This document shows, one piece after another, positions 52,722-60,829 of a DNA stretch of 64,000 nucleotides; position 1 is the first letter of the stretch; every line of letters begins with the position of its first letter. The stretch covers positions 1 to 64,000 of the forward strand of contig JAUXVN010000128.1 of the NCBI GenBank assembly GCA_030684555.1, given 5' to 3'. The notes below the pieces were generated by a model. The model was not told where the DNA came from. It did not search any database and saw only the letters and a list, made by a program, of their open reading frames with translations. Source of the stretch: Ignavibacteria bacterium. GTDB taxonomy: Bacteria > Bacteroidota > Ignavibacteria > Ignavibacteriales > Ignavibacteriaceae. The translations under genes and the position numbers were made by a program.

Positions 52722-55487
52722 TTATTTTATGAGGTATCCTATTAACTCAAACAAGTCATTCACATCCTCTTCTGCAAACAATTTAGCAACTGCATTACTT
52801 CCAAAGTTAGTAAATGGTTCTTCATAAAGATCTGCCGGTTCAAGTTTTCTTCTTTGAACAAATACATTTTGTACCGCTCTTAGAAAACGAGATTGATCCG
52901 CATTGTAATTATGTTCTAATATGAAAGCATCAAAAGCTTTTTTAACAACGTCTTCATAGCTTGGAATTTTCTCAATGTTTAAAGCGTGTTTTAAGAAATC
53001 AACAAAGCTACCAACTTTAACTCCGTATGCCTTTAACATATTTTCTTCATCAAGGGTAATGTCTTCTCCTTTTAATTCTTTACTAAGTGTAAGTTCAAGA
53101 TCAAGTAAGTCATCAATACTGAGAGCCTCACCTTTTTTAAGTTTTATAATGGCAGGATGTTTATCTGCAAGTTCAAGAATCTTTTCTTCAATGCGTTTTC
53201 TATATTCTTCAATATAAACCTTCTGGTTATCTTTTCTAATAATTACCCAGCGGCGTGATTCAATTATGTCATCAAGTCCAAGTTCAATAACCAAAGAAGG
53301 TCTTTGCATTTTGTATTTCATAATCGGAGCAAGAGTTTCTTTGGCACTATCAAGTTTTTCTAATGTAAGGGTGTTCCAAAAGTTAGGTGTCGAATCTGAG
53401 ATTCGACCTACAAGAATTTCATTTACCAAACGGATATGTTGCGCAACTTGAGCAAGGTTTGTTGGCAGCAATGAAATATCTTCTTTGATTGAATCTATTG
53501 CCGCAGCCAAATCTTTTCTTTGCAGGAAGTTCAATCCCAATCTTTCCATCTTGCTGATAAAGAAGGCTTCATCGTTATTCATTCCGGGAACAAATCTTAG
53601 AAGCGGCGCAACTTTTAATCTTAGAAATTCAATCTTATCGCGGGTGATAAAATTCCAGAAATCATTTTGCCAGGCAAACTTAACATCTTTATATACCTTA
53701 TGTACAGAGAATGAATCGAGAGGGATATCTGTTATATCAGAACGTAAATTATTTATAATACGTTTTGCATCATCGCTTTCCTGATCACCCAAGAACATTT
53801 GGAGTTTAGCCAGCCGAGTATTGAAAATTGTAACTCTTATCGGAATCTGCTTATTAGTATCATCAATCTTTACTTGCTCAAAGTTCTGCCAGTAGTCTAT
53901 AATTAAAAAGCTTTCCTTCTTACCATTTGGAAGCCAGCCATAAACTTTACACGCTTCGTGGCTTCTTGTACCTCGACCAATCATCTGCCAGAATTTAATC
54001 TGAGAGTTGACCGGTTTCATAAAAGCAAGGTTAACTATCTCGGGGATGTCAACTCCCGTATCAAGCATATCAACAGAGATTGCAATCCGTGGCATATCTT
54101 CCTTCTTGAACTTTTCAAGTAGAACATCAGCCCTTTCCATTTTGGAATCAATAACCTGAACTAGATTAGGGTACTGCGGAAACATTTCGTTAAAAACCTC
54201 TGACAATCGCATAGCGTGGTTATGAGTAACAGCGAAGAGAATCGTTTTGCCCGGATATTGTCCTGATTTATCTTTCAAACAATTATCCATAAACTCTTCC
54301 CACTGGGCACGAAGAGTATCTTTGTTCGTTACCTTTCTTTCAAGATCAGTACCTTCAAAGTTTAATTCATCAGGATCAATTCCATTTGAACGCAATATCG
54401 ATTTTTCTTCTTCTGAGAGATCAATCCCTTTAACACCTTTTCTCTGGAACTTTGCTTGAGCAGCATAAACACTAAAATCTACCAGGTATTTTTCTTTAAC
54501 TGCCTCATCGAATGAGTAGAGAAAAGTAGGACTCTTACCTTCACAATCAAAAAATTTGAAAGTATCGCGCTTGATAAACTCAGCAGGAGTTGCTGTTAAA
54601 CCAATTTGAATTGCATCAAAGTAAGCAAGCACATCAGTGAACTTATTATAAATGGAACGATGACATTCATCAGTGATAATAACATCAAAATCGGCGGGGG
54701 TAAATTTATTGTAGCAAAGTTCTAAGGTCTGAAGAGTAGAAACATATACGCGAGCATCAGTGGAAAGGTCATAAGTTCTAATCCTGGTTCTCGATTCGTT
54801 TGGTAGATGCTGTTTAAATCCATCGGTTAGAGCTTGAGTTACTAAACTATCTCTATCGGCTAGAAATAAAATCTTCTGTGCTGCATTTGCTTTGAGCAAA
54901 ACATCAATCAGAGCCACAGCTGTTCTGGTTTTACCGGTACCAGTAGCCATCACAAGAAGTGCTTTACGTTTCTTCTTAATATCAAATGCATCTGCTATTC
55001 TTCTTATTGCTTCGGCTTGATAAGAGCGATTAACGATTGTTTCTTTAATTTGGATTGAAATTAGCGGTTTACGATTTTGTTTAAGATGTAAAAGTCGTTC
55101 AAGATTTTTGCGGGAGAAAAAACCGGCAACGTGTCTTTCAGCAGCATTCTCGGAATCCCAGAAGAAAGTATCATCTCCATTACTTAAAAATGCGAATGGG
55201 CTGAATGATTGTTTCTTCTCTAACTCCTGAACATATTCCAGTACTTGCTGTTTACCTACTCGTGGATCGCGACTGGTTCTCTTGGCTTCAATAACAGCGA
55301 GAACATCGCCATTAGCTTTGTACAAACAGTAATCACTAAATCCGGTTACACGAGTTTTATCATAATTCTGAACAGGAATTTCAAATCCAACGTGGGTATG
55401 ATCTGCAAGATTCCATCCTGCTTTTATTAGAAGCGGGTCTATAATAGAGTAACGGGTTTCTTTTTCACTGATATTAAGCGGTGTCAA
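52722..55487 (-). CDS. hsdR: Type I restriction endonuclease subunit R
   Basis: Motor and nuclease subunit of 921 residues. The nuclease motif is near the start (FSDYCLYKANGDVLAVIEAKRTSRDPRVGKQQVLEYV, with Asp and Glu-x-Lys). An SF2 helicase follows with Walker A VMATGTGKTRTAVAL, DECH box ITDECHRSIYNKF, motif III GLTATP and motif VI MIGRGTRSHEACK. The rest is the R C-terminal helical region. It translocates DNA when it meets unmethylated sites and cuts at a distance. Around residues 694-700 a REP-like palindrome (53389-53407) is translated as VGRISDST. The gene is at the upstream end of the operon. Confidence 0.95.
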   Translation of the reverse strand: MTPLNISEKETRYSIIDPLLIKAGWNLADHTHVGFEIPVQNYDKTRVTGFSDYCLYKANGDVLAVIEAKRTSRDPRVGKQQVLEYVQELEKKQSFSPFAFLSNGDDTFFWDSENAAERHVAGFFSRKNLERLLHLKQNRKPLISIQIKETIVNRSYQAEAIRRIADAFDIKKKRKALLVMATGTGKTRTAVALIDVLLKANAAQKILFLADRDSLVTQALTDGFKQHLPNESRTRIRTYDLSTDARVYVSTLQTLELCYNKFTPADFDVIITDECHRSIYNKFTDVLAYFDAIQIGLTATPAEFIKRDTFKFFDCEGKSPTFLYSFDEAVKEKYLVDFSVYAAQAKFQRKGVKGIDLSEEEKSILRSNGIDPDELNFEGTDLERKVTNKDTLRAQWEEFMDNCLKDKSGQYPGKTILFAVTHNHAMRLSEVFNEMFPQYPNLVQVIDSKMERADVLLEKFKKEDMPRIAISVDMLDTGVDIPEIVNLAFMKPVNSQIKFWQMIGRGTRSHEACKVYGWLPNGKKESFLIIDYWQNFEQVKIDDTNKQIPIRVTIFNTRLAKLQMFLGDQESDDAKRIINNLRSDITDIPLDSFSVHKVYKDVKFAWQNDFWNFITRDKIEFLRLKVAPLLRFVPGMNNDEAFFISKMERLGLNFLQRKDLAAAIDSIKEDISLLPTNLAQVAQHIRLVNEILVGRISDSTPNFWNTLTLEKLDSAKETLAPIMKYKMQRPSLVIELGLDDIIESRRWVIIRKDNQKVYIEEYRKRIEEKILELADKHPAIIKLKKGEALSIDDLLDLELTLSKELKGEDITLDEENMLKAYGVKVGSFVDFLKHALNIEKIPSYEDVVKKAFDAFILEHNYNADQSRFLRAVQNVFVQRRKLEPADLYEEPFTNFGSNAVAKLFAEEDVNDLFELIGYLIK
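53386..53411. repeat. REP-like palindrome inside hsdR
   Basis: The dyad GTCGAATCTGAGATTCGAC (53389-53407) is followed by CTAC, the complement of a GTAG lead-in. It is read in frame as GRISDST. Confidence 0.88.
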
Positions 55488-55913
55488 AACTAATCCTTTA
55501 GTCTTTTAGAACGTATTTAATTATTGACTTACCAACTAACTCACCACCCCTGAATTAACAGAAGCAAAACAGAAGGGAGTTAAATTACCACTCGTAGTCT
55601 GAAGCATTCACAACGTAACAGGTAAAATTACAAAATTTTAATTTTAAGTCTATCCTAAATTGAAGGATTTCTCTCGACAATCATAAAATAAACCATCCTC
55701 AATATTCAATAAACACAAGAATGATGTTTTTGTGCTTTAATAGATTAAGTTTTGTCATTTAGTCGCTCGATTCTTAGCATCATTAAGCGAAAGTAAGAAG
55801 TGTCAGGAAAGTTCTGAAAGAATTTTCAGAAATCAACCTTCAAGAGAAAATTTCAGAGATAGTGAGTAATTGATTGTAAATGTGAAAACATTTCATTTCC
55901 AACCTTTCTCTTG
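55488..55913. other. Upstream region of the type I operon
   Basis: About 425 bases without a gene. It must contain the promoter of the hsdR-led operon. I see AT-rich sequence and no clear operator; the segment GAAAGTTCTGAAAGAATTTTCAG near 55810-55832 has weak dyad symmetry. Confidence 0.4.
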
Positions 55914-55953
55914 TTGCGGGGGCAGTTCGCCGCGGCGAATTGAACCTACATCC
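55914..55953 (-). repeat. Partial copy of the initiator tRNA 3' half with an inserted palindrome
   Basis: TGCGGGGGCAG and TTGAACCTACATCC reproduce the acceptor/T-arm end of the adjacent tRNA (GCGGGGGCAGGAC, TTGAACCTACAACC). In place of GAC there is a 14-base palindrome, TTCGCCGCGGCGAA. It looks like a tRNA end left by an integration event or a tRNA copy invaded by a small palindrome. Confidence 0.65.
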
Positions 55954-55964
55954 AGTTTACATAT

Positions 55965-55991
55965 AAAAAAATCCGGATGAACCGGATTTCT
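55965..55991 (-). terminator. Terminator of the initiator tRNA
   Basis: On the minus strand AAATCCGG, a four-base loop and CCGGATTT are followed by a T-run directly after the tRNA 3' end. The structure is complete and well placed. Confidence 0.8.
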
Positions 55992-55995
55992 TTTG

Positions 55996-56068
<73 letters not shown>

Positions 56069-56132
56069 ATATATTTTAATTTTAGATGACAAATATAACT
56101 TTTTTAACTATGCAAGTCAAACCTATCTTTTT

Positions 56133-56825
56133 TCACATTTTGTATTTCTTGAGTTCCCTCTCCAATTTTTGATAATCCGGAAGGATTTTTGCCACTTCCC
56201 GCCAATATTTATTTGAATGATTTAGATGAATCAAATGACATAACTCATGAATAATTATGTAATCGATCAATCTTTCCGGCAGTTTTATCAATTTGTAATT
56301 GAGATTGATATTTTTCTTGCTTGAGCAGCTTCCCCATTTGGTAGCCTGATTACGAACTGTTACTCTATTAAAACTAAATCCGAACCTTTCCCCTAACTCT
56401 TGTAAGCGTTTTGGTAAAAATACTTTTGCATATTTTTGGATATACCATTCATATAATTTCAGTTTATCTGTTTTTGAGTTTTTCGGACTGGTAATAATAA
56501 GCTCTGAATTGCCTTCATACTTAAAATTATGAAATTTATCTTCCGCAGTTTTTGAGTGTACGATTTCTAATTCATTCCCAAAAAGTAACGGTTTCTCCTG
56601 CAATTTTTTTAGTTTTGAATATCGATCTTTAATCCAGGGGAGTCTTGAATTGAAAAACTTTTCAGCTTCAATTGATTTTACTCCAAGCGGAATAACTACT
56701 TCTAATTTTCTATGTCGTGTTATTCGAAGCTGAAGATATTTAGCTCGTTCACTATATCGGAAAAAACATGGAATTTCTTCTTTTTCAATCTGAACAGAAA
56801 TAATGAAATTTGCTACACTTCCCAT
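56133..56825 (-). CDS. YgjP-like metal-dependent hydrolase (M48-type HExxH)
   Basis: Protein of 230 residues of the YgjP/DUF45 family. The zinc motif is IIHELCHLIHLNHSNKYW near 190-207 (HELCH plus the downstream His). Before it stands the family signature VTVRNQATKWGSCSSKKNINLNYKLIKLP. The N-terminal half contains YSERAKYLQLRI and PLGVKSIEAEKFFNSRLPWI, typical of the family. The cellular substrate is not established. It lies 8 bases downstream of cysS on the same strand and is likely co-transcribed. Confidence 0.88.
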   Translation of the reverse strand: MGSVANFIISVQIEKEEIPCFFRYSERAKYLQLRITRHRKLEVVIPLGVKSIEAEKFFNSRLPWIKDRYSKLKKLQEKPLLFGNELEIVHSKTAEDKFHNFKYEGNSELIITSPKNSKTDKLKLYEWYIQKYAKVFLPKRLQELGERFGFSFNRVTVRNQATKWGSCSSKKNINLNYKLIKLPERLIDYIIIHELCHLIHLNHSNKYWREVAKILPDYQKLERELKKYKM

Positions 56826-56833
56826 TTCAATTC

Positions 56834-58255
56834 TTAATGAACTTCAGATATTTTATAAGTTGTTCCATCTTTAGAATCTTGCAGAGTGATTGAGAGTTCT
56901 TTAAGTTCATCTCGGATTTTGTCAGACAAAGCAAAATTCTTTTCCTTTTTTGCTTGAATTCTCAAATCTATTAAAAGCTTGATTAGCTTTTCTTCCAATA
57001 CTTTATTTGAATGAGTTTCAACTTTTTGATTCAAGTCGATAATTCCTAAAACATCTTGAGCTGTTTTTTCAAGGAATCCTTTTAACTGCTCAACTAAGTC
57101 ATTGGAAATATTTGAATTAATATCCAACAAACGATTCGCTTCTTTTACAAAATCAAAAATTACAGCAGACGCTTTAGATGTATTGAAATCATCATCCATA
57201 GCCTCTTCGAAGCCTTTGTAGAAAGGAGCAAAATCAAATACAATGTTATTGGTTGAATTTGAATTCTTATTCAAATCGTTTATGCGATATATCAGATTTT
57301 CAACTTTTTCTAATCCTTTTTTTGAGGCATCGAGTAGAGAATCCGAATAATTTAATGGTCCTGCATAATGTGTTTGGGAGAAGAATAATCTAATAACTCC
57401 TGCAGAATAATTTTTCAACACTTCACGTGTAGTGAAAAAATTACCGAGCGATTTTGACATCTTTTCGTTATCAATATTTAAGAAACCGAAGTGCATCCAA
57501 TATTTTGCAAAAGGTTTCCCCGTAACTGCTTCGCTCTGAGCAATCTCATTTTCATGATGCGGAAAAATTAAATCATTTCCCCCTGCATGAATATCAAATG
57601 ATTCACCGAGATGCTTGCAGCTCATTGCTGAACATTCAATATGCCAGCCCGGTCTGCCGTTTCCCCAGGGGCTTTCCCAATATGGCTCACCGGTTTTTGC
57701 TCTTTTCCATAATGAAAAATCAAGTGGATTTTTCTTTGATTCATTAATTTCAACACGCGCACCTGATTCAAGATCTAAAATATTTTTGCCGCTTAGTTTG
57801 CCGTATCCTTTAAACTTTACAACATCGTAAAAAACATTTCCTTCAACATTGTAAGCAAAACCTTTTTCTTCCAATTTTGAAATAAGAGCGATTATTTCGC
57901 TCATATGTGCTGTCGCTTTTGGATTTACAGATGCCCGCTTCACACGTAATTTGTCAATATCCTCAAAAAAAGCTTTGCTATAAAATTCGGCGATCTCGTC
58001 TGAAGTTTTTCCCTCAGCATTAGCTTTGTTGATTATTCTATCGTCAACATCTGTCAGGTTCATAACAAATGTTACATCATACCCTTTATATTCAATATAT
58101 CTACGAATAATATCCGACATAATAAATGAGCGTGCATTACCAAGATGAAAATAGTCGTAAACAGTAGGTCCGCAGACATACATTTTGACATTAGATTTAT
58201 CTAACGGAACAAATTCTTCTTTTTTTCTTTTAAGCGTATTATAAATATTGAGCAT
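56834..58255 (-). CDS. cysS: Cysteinyl-tRNA synthetase
   Basis: Class I aminoacyl-tRNA synthetase of 473 residues that charges tRNA-Cys. The HIGH-equivalent is VYDYFHLGNAR, the first zinc cysteine lies in MYVCGPT, the second group in CSAMSCKHLG with the GGNDLIFPHHENE segment, and KMSKSLGN binds ATP. The anticodon-binding helical region follows. ATG 58255 is preferred to one nine codons upstream because the protein then starts MLNIYNTLKRKKEEF, as in the family, with GGA about 8 bases upstream. Confidence 0.96.
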   Translation of the reverse strand: MLNIYNTLKRKKEEFVPLDKSNVKMYVCGPTVYDYFHLGNARSFIMSDIIRRYIEYKGYDVTFVMNLTDVDDRIINKANAEGKTSDEIAEFYSKAFFEDIDKLRVKRASVNPKATAHMSEIIALISKLEEKGFAYNVEGNVFYDVVKFKGYGKLSGKNILDLESGARVEINESKKNPLDFSLWKRAKTGEPYWESPWGNGRPGWHIECSAMSCKHLGESFDIHAGGNDLIFPHHENEIAQSEAVTGKPFAKYWMHFGFLNIDNEKMSKSLGNFFTTREVLKNYSAGVIRLFFSQTHYAGPLNYSDSLLDASKKGLEKVENLIYRINDLNKNSNSTNNIVFDFAPFYKGFEEAMDDDFNTSKASAVIFDFVKEANRLLDINSNISNDLVEQLKGFLEKTAQDVLGIIDLNQKVETHSNKVLEEKLIKLLIDLRIQAKKEKNFALSDKIRDELKELSITLQDSKDGTTYKISEVH

Positions 58256-58324
58256 TTTTTCCACTCTGTTTTTGATTAACAAAAATAATGATTCCGGTGG
58301 GTTTATTGAAAAATATTATTAGAA

Positions 58325-59305
58325 TTATTTTCTTAACTCACTTAATAAAGCAATTATATCTTGAGGAAGCTCGGTATCAAATCTCACAAATTCTTTAGTA
58401 ATTGGATGAACAAAACCGAGAGTCTTGGCATGAAGCGCTTGACGAGGCATCATTTGAAGTAAATTTTCAAACCGGTTTTTCATTTTTGGTAATTGAGAGC
58501 CGTAGACTAAACCTCTTCCTCCATAAGTAGGATCACCAAAAATTGGATGATTTATGCTTGAGAGGTGAACTCGTATCTGGTGAGTTCTTCCTGTTTTAAG
58601 ATTTAATTTTAGAAGAGACGCAAAGTCGAATTCTTCAATAACTTCAAAATAAGTTAAAGCGGTTTTCCCATCTTTTTCACTAATTGTAAATTTTTTACGG
58701 TCGGTATTGCTTCGAATTAAATTCTTATTGATCTCGCCCTTGGAGGTTTTCATTAATCCCCAAACAATTGCCCAGTATTCTCTTTCTATCGAATGAGCAG
58801 CAAACTGCTTTGCCAAAAAAGCATGTGTAACTTCATCTTTTGCAACAACAAGTAAACCGCTCGTATCTTTATCTATCCGATGTACAATCCCCGGACGCGA
58901 TAATTCATTGGTCTCACTCAATTTTGAGGTATGATGTAAAAGTGCATTTACAAGAGTTCCGGTGTAATTTGCATACGCCGGATGTGCCACCATTCCTGCC
59001 GCTTTGTTTACAACGATAAAATATTCATCTTCAAAAACAATATTTAACGGAATATTTTCAGGCTCGTTATCTTCAGGTCTCGGAGAAATTGGAATTGTAA
59101 CTTCAATTATATCGAATGGATTTACTTTATAATTTTGTTTAACAACTTTATTATTAACGAGGACTAACCCTGAATCTAATAATTTCTGAATTCTGTTGCG
59201 GGTAGCATTTTCAAGTTTATGTGTGAGGTGAACATCAATTCGTTCCTTCTTTTGACCTTCAGGAACTTCAACCCTGAACATCTTCTCTGTTATCAGGTTT
59301 GCCAT
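58325..59305 (-). CDS. rluD: RluD-family 23S rRNA pseudouridine synthase
   Basis: RNA-modifying enzyme of up to 326 residues. An S4 RNA-binding domain (about 20-70; ATRNRIQKLLDSGLVLVNNKVVKQNY) precedes the synthase domain with catalytic Asp145 in VHRIDKDTSGLLVVAKD and the signatures LKTGRTHQIRVHLSSINHPIFGDPTYGG and RQALHAKTLGF. RluD-type enzymes modify helix 69 of the large subunit; RluA/RluC-like specificity cannot be excluded. The frame overlaps the end of lspA by 38 bases when started at 59305. A second ATG at 59281 leaves 14 bases of overlap and fits the family's usual N-terminal length. Confidence 0.92.
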   Translation of the reverse strand: MANLITEKMFRVEVPEGQKKERIDVHLTHKLENATRNRIQKLLDSGLVLVNNKVVKQNYKVNPFDIIEVTIPISPRPEDNEPENIPLNIVFEDEYFIVVNKAAGMVAHPAYANYTGTLVNALLHHTSKLSETNELSRPGIVHRIDKDTSGLLVVAKDEVTHAFLAKQFAAHSIEREYWAIVWGLMKTSKGEINKNLIRSNTDRKKFTISEKDGKTALTYFEVIEEFDFASLLKLNLKTGRTHQIRVHLSSINHPIFGDPTYGGRGLVYGSQLPKMKNRFENLLQMMPRQALHAKTLGFVHPITKEFVRFDTELPQDIIALLSELRK

Positions 59306-59969
59306 TGTCTTTTTGTTCGTTACCTTCCGTAGGATTATCAGAATTAATTGAGATTTCCGATTTATAATCGAATTCTAAATTTTCAGTTTGATTATTTTCT
59401 AAACTCAGTTCTTTATCTTCGCCCAATATCTCTTGATGTTGCCGATAGAATATCAGCAATACAAGGACTCCGATTGATACAGCCATATCGGCAATATTGA
59501 ATATGGGCCATCTGTCATAACTTCTTCCAAATATTTCAAAGTTGAAGAAATCAAAATCTAAAAAGTCAACAACTTTGCCATAAAATAATGGTGCATAGCC
59601 ATAAAAGAGTCCGTAAAAAACTCTATCTATTAAGTTACCAACAGCTCCGCCCAATATTAAAGCTAAAGAAAATCTTAAACTAAAACTTTCATTACGCACA
59701 TGATAGAGATAAAATAACAGACCAATACTCGCAACAACTGAAAAAAGAGATAACCACAATTTTACACCATCACCAAAGTCGATTCCGAATGCCATACCGG
59801 GGTTTTCGACAAAAGTGAATTGGAAAAAATCTCCGATTATAGGAATTCTCTGCCCGTAGTACATCCCCTCATAATTAATATTTATGAAAGGGATTGAGAA
59901 ACCTTTAACTAAAATTTTGGTGAGTTGATCTAATACTACTATAACTAATGTATAATAAAGAACCTTCAA
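59268..59969 (-). CDS. lspA: Signal peptidase II (lipoprotein) with an acidic tail
   Basis: Inner-membrane aspartyl protease of 233 residues that removes the signal peptide from prolipoproteins. Four transmembrane helices; the catalytic aspartates are Asp115 in GGAVGNLIDRV and Asp161 in FNIADMAVS, with the conserved VENPGMAFG loop. From residue 180 a tail of about 54 residues rich in Glu, Asp and Asn (NNQTENLEFDYKSEISINSDNPTEGNEQKDNG) extends into the cytoplasm, which most LspA proteins lack. It overlaps the start of the rluD frame and belongs to a run of minus-strand housekeeping genes. Confidence 0.95.
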   Translation of the reverse strand: MKVLYYTLVIVVLDQLTKILVKGFSIPFININYEGMYYGQRIPIIGDFFQFTFVENPGMAFGIDFGDGVKLWLSLFSVVASIGLLFYLYHVRNESFSLRFSLALILGGAVGNLIDRVFYGLFYGYAPLFYGKVVDFLDFDFFNFEIFGRSYDRWPIFNIADMAVSIGVLVLLIFYRQHQEILGEDKELSLENNQTENLEFDYKSEISINSDNPTEGNEQKDNGKPDNREDVQG

Positions 59970-60052
59970 ATTATATACTTTCCTAAGAACGATTCCAATC
60001 GAAAGCAGTTCAAATCTTTGATGCTTGAACTATCTTTCAAAGTTGGATAATT

Positions 60053-60814
60053 CTATCTTTTCTTTTCTTGACGTAATTTAATTGGTGTGCATAATTGACT
60101 ATGCGGAACCGCTTCAAGTCTTGCTTTTGGAATCAACGGACAAGTTTCGCAAAGATGCTGCGGTTCATCAACACACTCAACGCAAATCCCATAAGTTCCG
60201 GCTTCAATTCTTTTCAATGCAACTTCGAGATAACCGAGAAATTTATTTTCTCTTTGTGCATAGAGAAATGTTTTTTCTCTTTCCATTGCATCTGTCCCTT
60301 GTTCAGCCATATGAAGCGAATAGGGGGAATTTTCATTAATATATTCACCTGTTGTCGGATCCATCATCTGATCACGAAGATTTTGTAATTGATCAAGAAT
60401 TTCATTTCTTTTATCTAAAATAATTTTTTTGAAATGCTCTAAATCTTTTTTACCGTAACCTTTAATTTTAATTACTTTCTTCGGCGGTTCAGGTATGGGA
60501 GCTTCTTCAACTTTTTTCTTTGATACTTTCACTTTTTTTTCTGTCGTCTTTTTATCTGTCATCTTCTTTTCTATTTTCTTATTTAATTTTGGTTTAGACG
60601 GAGCTGCTTTAACAATCGCCTTTTTTACAACTTTAGCAGATTTTGCTACAGCTTTTTTAACCTTTGGTTTTGCTGTAAGTTTAGCTGCATTTTTTTTAAC
60701 TTCTTTAACAGCTTTTACATTTTTTGCTTTTGGAGCAACTTTTTTTGGAGGTGCTTTTTTAGCAGTTGCTTTTTTTACTGCAACTTTTTTTGCGGTAGTT
60801 GTTTTTTTTGCCAT
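60053..60814 (-). CDS. TraR/DksA-type zinc finger protein with a histone H1-like tail
   Basis: 253 residues in two parts. Residues 1-115 are almost only Lys, Ala, Val, Pro and Thr (KKATAKKAPPKKVAPKAK...), a histone-H1-like basic tail that should bind nucleic acid. Residues 117-253 are a DksA-like coiled coil (FKKIILDKRNEILDQLQNLRDQM) and C-terminal zinc finger. The finger has five cysteines: Cys211, Cys214, Cys222, Cys225 and Cys242, where the fourth ligand of the canonical CxxC-x17-CxxC pattern is Ile245. The pair at 211/214 may compensate. DksA proteins bind the secondary channel of RNA polymerase. It lies between ileS and lspA. Confidence 0.85.
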   Translation of the reverse strand: MAKKTTTAKKVAVKKATAKKAPPKKVAPKAKNVKAVKEVKKNAAKLTAKPKVKKAVAKSAKVVKKAIVKAAPSKPKLNKKIEKKMTDKKTTEKKVKVSKKKVEEAPIPEPPKKVIKIKGYGKKDLEHFKKIILDKRNEILDQLQNLRDQMMDPTTGEYINENSPYSLHMAEQGTDAMEREKTFLYAQRENKFLGYLEVALKRIEAGTYGICVECVDEPQHLCETCPLIPKARLEAVPHSQLCTPIKLRQEKKR

Positions 60815-60829
60815 GTTATTATCTCCTCT

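Noticed and set aside
55914-55953. Second tRNA gene
   Set aside because: Only the T-arm and acceptor part is present, interrupted by a palindrome; no D-arm or anticodon.
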